34,778 nt of DNA from Vermiphilus sp. (GTDB taxonomy: Bacteria; Ratteibacteria; UBA8468; B48-G9; DTJG01). The position numbers and the translations under genes were made by a program. Under the pieces are notes generated by a model that ran no database searches, was not told the origin of the DNA, and was given only the letters and a program-made list of their open reading frames with translations. Positions 29,330-34,778 of this stretch are shown in pieces (positions within the stretch are counted from its first letter, which is position 1; each line of letters starts with the position of its first letter). The stretch spans positions 1-34,778 of the forward strand of contig DYKA01000009.1 in assembly GCA_020722805.1 (NCBI GenBank). The letters are read 5' to 3'.

Positions 29330-30474
29330 TGCCAAAACCAATTGAAGAACTCCTTGAAATGATTGTCAGGGAAAATGCAGCTGACCTGCACATAAATGTG
29401 GGGCTTCCGCCAATGATGAGACATCACGGAGGTCTTGTAAAGATGGACTCTGATCCACTCACGCCCGAAGACACAGTCAACTATATGAAAGCTATCACAT
29501 CAAGGGAACACCAGGAAGAACTTCAGAGGGTTGGTGGAACTGACTTTGGTTTTGCCTTCAAGGATATAGCAAGGTTCCGGGTTTCTGTTTTCAAGGAGCG
29601 CGGACACATTGCAATGGCATTGCGATTGATTCCGTATAAATTTTTGACATTTGAAGAGCTTGGTCTTGAAGAAAGAACAATGAGGTACCTTTTGACAAGA
29701 CCACGGGGTCTGATACTTGTCACCGGCCCTACTGGTTCGGGAAAAACAACGTCTCTCGCTTCAATGATTGACTATATGAATACCCATATGGACCACCATA
29801 TCATCACAATAGAAGACCCTATTGAGTATTATCACCCTCACAAACGTTCAATCATTACTCAAAGAGAACTTGGTGTTGATGTTCCCTCATTTGCAGAAGC
29901 ACTCAGAAGAGGCTTAAGGCAAGATCCTGATGTATTCCTTGTCGGGGAAATGAGAGACCTTGAAACAATTGAAGCAGCAATCACTGCTGCTGAAACAGGT
30001 CACATTGTATTCGGCACCCTTCATACAACAGGTGCAACCCGCACCATTGACAGAATTGTAAATGTCTTCCCTGTAGCACAGCAGGAACAAATCAGGGTTA
30101 TGCTTTCTGTATCAATACTTGCTGTAATATCCCAGATTCTTCTTAAAAGAATTGATAAGCCAGGAAGAGTTGCTGCATTTGAGATTATGATTGCGACTCC
30201 TTCAATTCAGAACCTTATTCGTGAAAGAAAAACATACAGAATCCTGTCAGATATCCAGACAGGAATGAAGATGGGCATGATCACGCTTGATGCATTTCTG
30301 ATAAGATTATTCAAGGAAGGGAAAATATCCTTTGAAGATGTCATGATTTACAGTCATGACCCTGAGCAGGTCAAACTTCAGCTTGCTGCTGAAGGCGTGA
30401 TTGACGAAAAACTCGCTTCAAGAAAATACGGTGAGAGTATAGAATTAGGAAATCAGAAAGAGGTGCAAGAGTAA
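29329..30474 (+). CDS. pilT: Type IV pilus twitching/retraction ATPase PilT
   Basis: 381 aa; ADLHINVGLPP, VTGPTGSGKTTSLASMIDYMN, RQDPDVFLVGEMRDLETIEAAITAAETGHIVFGTLHT; lacks the PilB N-domain and zinc motif. Confidence 0.95.
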   Translation: MPKPIEELLEMIVRENAADLHINVGLPPMMRHHGGLVKMDSDPLTPEDTVNYMKAITSREHQEELQRVGGTDFGFAFKDIARFRVSVFKERGHIAMALRLIPYKFLTFEELGLEERTMRYLLTRPRGLILVTGPTGSGKTTSLASMIDYMNTHMDHHIITIEDPIEYYHPHKRSIITQRELGVDVPSFAEALRRGLRQDPDVFLVGEMRDLETIEAAITAAETGHIVFGTLHTTGATRTIDRIVNVFPVAQQEQIRVMLSVSILAVISQILLKRIDKPGRVAAFEIMIATPSIQNLIRERKTYRILSDIQTGMKMGMITLDAFLIRLFKEGKISFEDVMIYSHDPEQVKLQLAAEGVIDEKLASRKYGESIELGNQKEVQE

Positions 30475-30475
30475 A

Positions 30476-32200
30476 ATGGCCGAAAGAAAACTTCTTGGTG
30501 AGATGCTGATAGAAGCAGGGCTTCTGACAGAAAAGGAACTTGAAGACGCCCTGAAAGAACAGATAAAGTCAGGTCGTTTTCTTGGAAGAATTCTTGTTGA
30601 AAAAGGATATGTTGATGAAAAAGATCTGAAAAAAGTTCTTAGTATGCAGGCAGGTATTGAGATGATTGACTTGAAGAATACTGTCATTGACAAAAATGCC
30701 ATAAATGTTTTCCCATCTGCCCTTGCAAAAACATATACTGTGGTTCCGATAAAACTTGAAAAAAATGTGCTCACACTTGCTGTTGGAGATACCCTCAGTT
30801 TGAAGATACAGGATGACATATCCTTTATCCTTGGCTACAAAATAAAAATGGTTCTTGCCGACGAAGAAGACATAAAAGAAAACATAAATATCTATTATGG
30901 TTCGGAAATAGAAACGATTGATGACCTTATCAAGTGGATTTCTCAGGATATGAGTGAAATGGAAGAACTTGAAACAATTGCGTCTGCACAGGGAGAATAT
31001 GCAACCATTACAAGCCTGGAAGAAATAGCATCACTGCCTCCAGTTGTAAAACTTTTTGACCTTATTCTTCTCCAGACAGTAAGGGACAATGCTTCAGACG
31101 TTCATCTTGAACCATTTGAAAATGATTTCAGGGTCAGATACAGGGTTGATGGTGTTCTCTATGATATGGTTCACCCTCCAAAAGGACTTTCTTTTGCATT
31201 GTTTTGCAGGTTCAAGATCATGGCTTCAATGGATATTGCTGAAAGACGTCTGCCTCAGGATGGCCGTATTGAATTGTCTGTTATGGGAAGACCTGTGGAT
31301 TTACGTGTAAACACTGTGCCGACTGTTTTTGGTGAATGCCTTGCAATCCGCGTCCTTGACAGGGGCAAGACAATATTTGATATGGAAAACCTTGGTCTTC
31401 TCAAGCAAGAAATGGACATTGTTGAGAATTTAATCCATAAGCCGCATGGCATTATTCTTGCGACAGGGCCTACCGGCTGTGGAAAAACCACAACCCTGTA
31501 TGCTCTTTTGAGAAAGCTCAATACGCCCGAAGTCAAACTTATCACAACAGAGGACCCTGTTGAATACATGCTTGACGGAGCCATACAGGTACCAGTCAAA
31601 GAAAGCATAGGACTTACATTCGCTGCCTGTATCAGAAGCATTCTCCGTCAGGACCCTGATATTATTCTTGTTGGAGAAGTCCGCGATTTTGACACAGCCC
31701 AGATGGCAATACAATCATCACTGACAGGACATCTTGTTTTGAGTACACTCCATACAAATGATGCACCGACAACAATCATGCGGCTTGTTGATATGAAGGT
31801 TGAACCATTTCTTCTTGCATCAACAATAGAGGGCATTATCGCACAGCGGCTTGTAAGGGTTCTGTGTCCGAGATGCAAGGAAGAATACAGACCTACAAAA
31901 CAGGAAATAATTGAACTCGGCGTTCCTGATGAAAAGGTTGAACAGATGAAATTCTATAAACCGGTCGGCTGTCCATTCTGCAGGGGCGGATATAAAGGAA
32001 GGACAGGAATTTTTGAAATTCTTGTCCCGAATGAAAATCTCTGGCGGGCTGTTCTTGAAAAAAGACCACTTGGTGAAATAAGGGATATTGCCGTGCAGGA
32101 ATGCAATATGAAAACACTTGTTGATGATGGAATTGAAAAAATTCACCTGGGAATTACGTCTGTAGAGGAGGTTATCAAGGAAGTCCACGGATATGGTTGA
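30476..32200 (+). CDS. PilB/GspE-type ATPase, copy 2
   Basis: 574 aa; N-terminal LGEMLIEAGLLTEKELEDALKEQ (MshEN/T2SSE-N-like), GPTGCGKTTTLYALL, CPRC...CPFC zinc motif. Confidence 0.95.
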   Translation: MAERKLLGEMLIEAGLLTEKELEDALKEQIKSGRFLGRILVEKGYVDEKDLKKVLSMQAGIEMIDLKNTVIDKNAINVFPSALAKTYTVVPIKLEKNVLTLAVGDTLSLKIQDDISFILGYKIKMVLADEEDIKENINIYYGSEIETIDDLIKWISQDMSEMEELETIASAQGEYATITSLEEIASLPPVVKLFDLILLQTVRDNASDVHLEPFENDFRVRYRVDGVLYDMVHPPKGLSFALFCRFKIMASMDIAERRLPQDGRIELSVMGRPVDLRVNTVPTVFGECLAIRVLDRGKTIFDMENLGLLKQEMDIVENLIHKPHGIILATGPTGCGKTTTLYALLRKLNTPEVKLITTEDPVEYMLDGAIQVPVKESIGLTFAACIRSILRQDPDIILVGEVRDFDTAQMAIQSSLTGHLVLSTLHTNDAPTTIMRLVDMKVEPFLLASTIEGIIAQRLVRVLCPRCKEEYRPTKQEIIELGVPDEKVEQMKFYKPVGCPFCRGGYKGRTGIFEILVPNENLWRAVLEKRPLGEIRDIAVQECNMKTLVDDGIEKIHLGITSVEEVIKEVHGYG

Positions 32201-32208
32201 TGCTGCTA

Positions 32209-32237
32209 TTTACTTATTTCTGAATAAAGGGTAATAT
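32209..32237 (+). promoter_or_regulatory. Weak candidate internal promoter TTTACT-N17-TAATAT before pilC
   Basis: Direct reading of the pilB2-pilC gap (62 bp, the largest intergenic gap within the pil cluster). Confidence 0.3.
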
Positions 32238-32262
32238 ATGTTGAAGGGAAAAGGAGCAAACG

Positions 32263-33588
32263 ATGGCAAACTTCCAGTACACGGGAATGGATGCATCGGG
32301 AAAAGCAGTAAGTGGCTCTATTGAGGCATCAAGCTCACAGGACGCAATAGGCAAACTGAAGAATATGGGCTATTATGTGACAAGCATAGGTGTAGGAAGG
32401 TCTTCTGAACGGAAGAAACAGGCACCATCAACAAAACAGGCAACCCAGAAAACACCCGCGAAGAAAAAATCAGCAGGCGGCATCAATATAAATCTTCCGT
32501 TTCTCGGCGGAAACAGGATAAAACCAAAAGAGTTGATGGTCATCACCCGACAGCTTGCAACTCTTATTGGTTCAGGACTTCCGCTTTTGAGAGCACTGAA
32601 GGTTCTTGAACAACAGAGAAAAGGCGGTGCTGCAAAGGTTCTTAACCGCGTTGCAAACGAAATTGAACAGGGAGCACTCTTTTCTGAAGCACTCACAAAA
32701 TTTCCATCAAGCTTTCCAAGAATCTATGTTGCAATGGTCAGAGCTGGTGAGGCAGGAGGAGCCCTTGAAGCAGTCCTGAGCCGGCTTGCAGAGTTTATGG
32801 AAAAAGAGGCAAAACTCAGAGGCAAAATCAAGTCAGCAATGGCTTATCCCAGTGTTGTCATTGTTGTTATGATTGGCATTCTGACATTTATAATGGTTAA
32901 GATTGTTCCGTCATTTACCAAGATCTTTGAAGATATGGAGGTTGGAGATCTTCCACCTACAACAAAACTTCTGATCAAGATGTCAAAACTTATGGCAGAG
33001 CGCTCATACCTGATTGTTGCCTTTATTTTTGCTCTTGCAATTGTTTACCGTGTTGCAAATAAGATTAAGTTTACAAAGTACCTCATAGACAAGGTGAAAC
33101 TACGACTTTTTATATTCGGCCCTGTTATCTCAAAAACAATTATTGCCCGTTTTGCAAGAACATTTGCAACTCTTATAACAAGCGGTGTGCCAATACTTCA
33201 GTCGCTTCAGATTGTACGGGATACTGTGGGGAATGAGGTTATTTCCAATGCCATCAATGAAGTTAGGAACCGTGTGCGAGAAGGGGAAGGAATTTCGGGG
33301 ATAATGCTGAGGACAGGAGCATTCCCTCCAATGGTAACAAATATGATTGCTGTTGGAGAAGAAACAGGTGCAATGGATTCAATGCTTGAAAAGGTTGCAG
33401 ATGCATACGAGGCAGAGGTTGATGCTGCTGTCGCTGCAATGACATCAATGCTTGAACCAATCCTGATTGTCTGTCTTGGTGTTGTCGTTGGATTTATTGT
33501 CATTTCATTGTTTATGCCTTTGATAAAAATTGCCCTGAGTCTTTCAGGCGGTGGAGGAGAAGGCACAGGTAGCGGAGGAGGTGATTGA
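32263..33588 (+). CDS. pilC: Type II secretion/type IV pilus inner-membrane platform protein PilC/GspF
   Basis: 441 aa; two T2SSF domains ([45 protein letters not shown]), ATG behind AAGGAG. Confidence 0.96.
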   Translation: MANFQYTGMDASGKAVSGSIEASSSQDAIGKLKNMGYYVTSIGVGRSSERKKQAPSTKQATQKTPAKKKSAGGININLPFLGGNRIKPKELMVITRQLATLIGSGLPLLRALKVLEQQRKGGAAKVLNRVANEIEQGALFSEALTKFPSSFPRIYVAMVRAGEAGGALEAVLSRLAEFMEKEAKLRGKIKSAMAYPSVVIVVMIGILTFIMVKIVPSFTKIFEDMEVGDLPPTTKLLIKMSKLMAERSYLIVAFIFALAIVYRVANKIKFTKYLIDKVKLRLFIFGPVISKTIIARFARTFATLITSGVPILQSLQIVRDTVGNEVISNAINEVRNRVREGEGISGIMLRTGAFPPMVTNMIAVGEETGAMDSMLEKVADAYEAEVDAAVAAMTSMLEPILIVCLGVVVGFIVISLFMPLIKIALSLSGGGGEGTGSGGGD

Positions 33589-34220
33589 TGAAGCGAGAAA
33601 AAAATGGATTCACTCTTGTTGAAATACTTATTGTCATAGCAATCATAGCAATACTTGCGGCAATGCTTCTTCCTGCACTCGCAGGCGCCAGAGAAAGAGC
33701 CAGAAGAACAACCTGCCTTAACAATTTGCGCCAGATGATGTCTGCCTTTGAAATGTATGCTGAAGATAACTATGAAAAGTATCCAGAATATCCAGAACAG
33801 ATTTATAATAAAGATAACGGCATATACCCGAATTTTATCAAAACACCGCAGACATTCTGGTGTCCATCAACAATATCACGAGGCATAAGGTCGCCTGACA
33901 ACATAGATGCTTCAAACTGGAACAATTCTTATGCCTTTGTTTTTGGTCTGACAACAGGAAACAATTGTTCAAAACCTGTTCCTGTAATAAGTGATAAAGG
34001 GATATTTGTTAGTTCTGCTAATGATTATGGAAATCACAAATTTGGAATGAACGTTCAGTATCTTGATGGTTCAACAATGTGGATTCTTCAGACAAAGGTT
34101 GTTTATTATAATGGTACTAACGGGCCTTCTAGTACACCTGCTGTAAATGTTGCATGCAAAGAAACAGGAAACAGCATTGATATTGTTGGAGATGGCGTAC
34201 AGTCCCATTGGGGACAATAA
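33588..34220 (+). CDS. Prepilin-like protein with N-terminal methylation motif and H-X9-DG signature
   Basis: [27 protein letters not shown] class III signal; [19 protein letters not shown] matches H-X9-DG. ATG 33588 (TGATG overlap with pilC) preferred over track start 33585. Confidence 0.9.
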   Translation: MKREKNGFTLVEILIVIAIIAILAAMLLPALAGARERARRTTCLNNLRQMMSAFEMYAEDNYEKYPEYPEQIYNKDNGIYPNFIKTPQTFWCPSTISRGIRSPDNIDASNWNNSYAFVFGLTTGNNCSKPVPVISDKGIFVSSANDYGNHKFGMNVQYLDGSTMWILQTKVVYYNGTNGPSSTPAVNVACKETGNSIDIVGDGVQSHWGQ

Positions 34221-34235
34221 AAACAAGGAATGATT

Positions 34236-34778
34236 ATGAAAAAAAAGGCTTTTACAGTGATTGAACTTGTTGTTGTGATGGTTATTATTGCGATGCTTGC
34301 TGCGATGCTTTTGCCTGCTTTAAGAAAAGCAAGGGCAAAGGCAGCAAGGGATAAAGCAAAAAATGAAATGGCTGCGATTGCAAGCGCTGTAATAACCGCA
34401 AAAAATGACATAGGTTATTATGTGAGATTATGCGATCTGAATGGTAGTGATACCCGTTTATATGCTTCTTACACTGGAAATACAAAGGTTTATTTTAATA
34501 TCGTTACCAACGAAGACGACACTGGGAAAGAAAGTGAAATAACTCAGGAACTCCCATGGGATGGACCTTATATGGTTTTCCAGCCGAATTCTGTTTTCAG
34601 TGAAAGCAAAGGGAGCCTGCCTACGATTGATGCTTCAGGATGGTCTCTGCCAAGTGCATCTGAAATGTATGACACGCCTCTTGACCCATGGGGACATCCA
34701 TACCTTGTAGCGTATAATAAAGATGATAAAGTAATGATAATATACTCTGCTGGACCTGACAGAAAAATTCAGACAGAT
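34236..34778 (+). CDS. GspG-like pseudopilin, truncated by window end
   Basis: Open frame not in the ORF track: [45 protein letters not shown]...PLDPWGHPYLVAYNKDDKVMIIYSAGPDRKIQTD; AAGGA upstream. Confidence 0.88.
   Translation, partial: MKKKAFTVIELVVVMVIIAMLAAMLLPALRKARAKAARDKAKNEMAAIASAVITAKNDIGYYVRLCDLNGSDTRLYASYTGNTKVYFNIVTNEDDTGKESEITQELPWDGPYMVFQPNSVFSESKGSLPTIDASGWSLPSASEMYDTPLDPWGHPYLVAYNKDDKVMIIYSAGPDRKIQTD

Noticed and set aside
1-34778. CRISPR array, transposons, prophage, defence or toxin-antitoxin modules
   Set aside because: No spaced direct-repeat array, transposase, integrase, phage structural or defence-domain proteins seen; content is core genome plus pilus genes.

Overview
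Compact bacterial chromosomal window, apparently from a diderm lineage because it carries Kdo/LPS genes. A 5S rRNA lies at the left edge on the minus strand. A dense minus-strand block of 22 protein genes follows (ftsK-rodZ-like-rimO | nusA-infB-hinT-kdsA-kdsD-kdsC-lptC/A-like-spoIID-hpf-ptsN-ptsI-pgi/pmi-metK-ahcY-coaE-rho-guaB3-dnaE-mtnA). A divergent plus-strand block carries rbfA-argS and then a type IV pilus/type II secretion-like cluster (pilB-pilT-pilB2-pilC and two pseudopilins, the last cut by the window end). Most of the window is core housekeeping. I see no CRISPR array, transposase, phage genes or defence island, and no clear novel multi-gene system. The best second-look signals are: (i) an unlinked 5S rRNA gene with its own near-consensus sigma70-type promoter placing +1 at the mature 5' end; (ii) near-consensus promoters upstream of ftsK and pilB that predict leaderless mRNAs; (iii) an E. 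coli 'rpoN/lpt-like' gene order (kdsD-kdsC-lpt-...-hpf-ptsN) with a SpoIID/LytB-domain gene where lptB-rpoN would be; (iv) two PilB-type ATPases flanking PilT; (v) a GuaB3-type IMPDH-related protein; (vi) dispersed-type palindromic repeats flanking the 5S gene. All calls come from reading the sequence and the supplied ORF translations; no database search was run.
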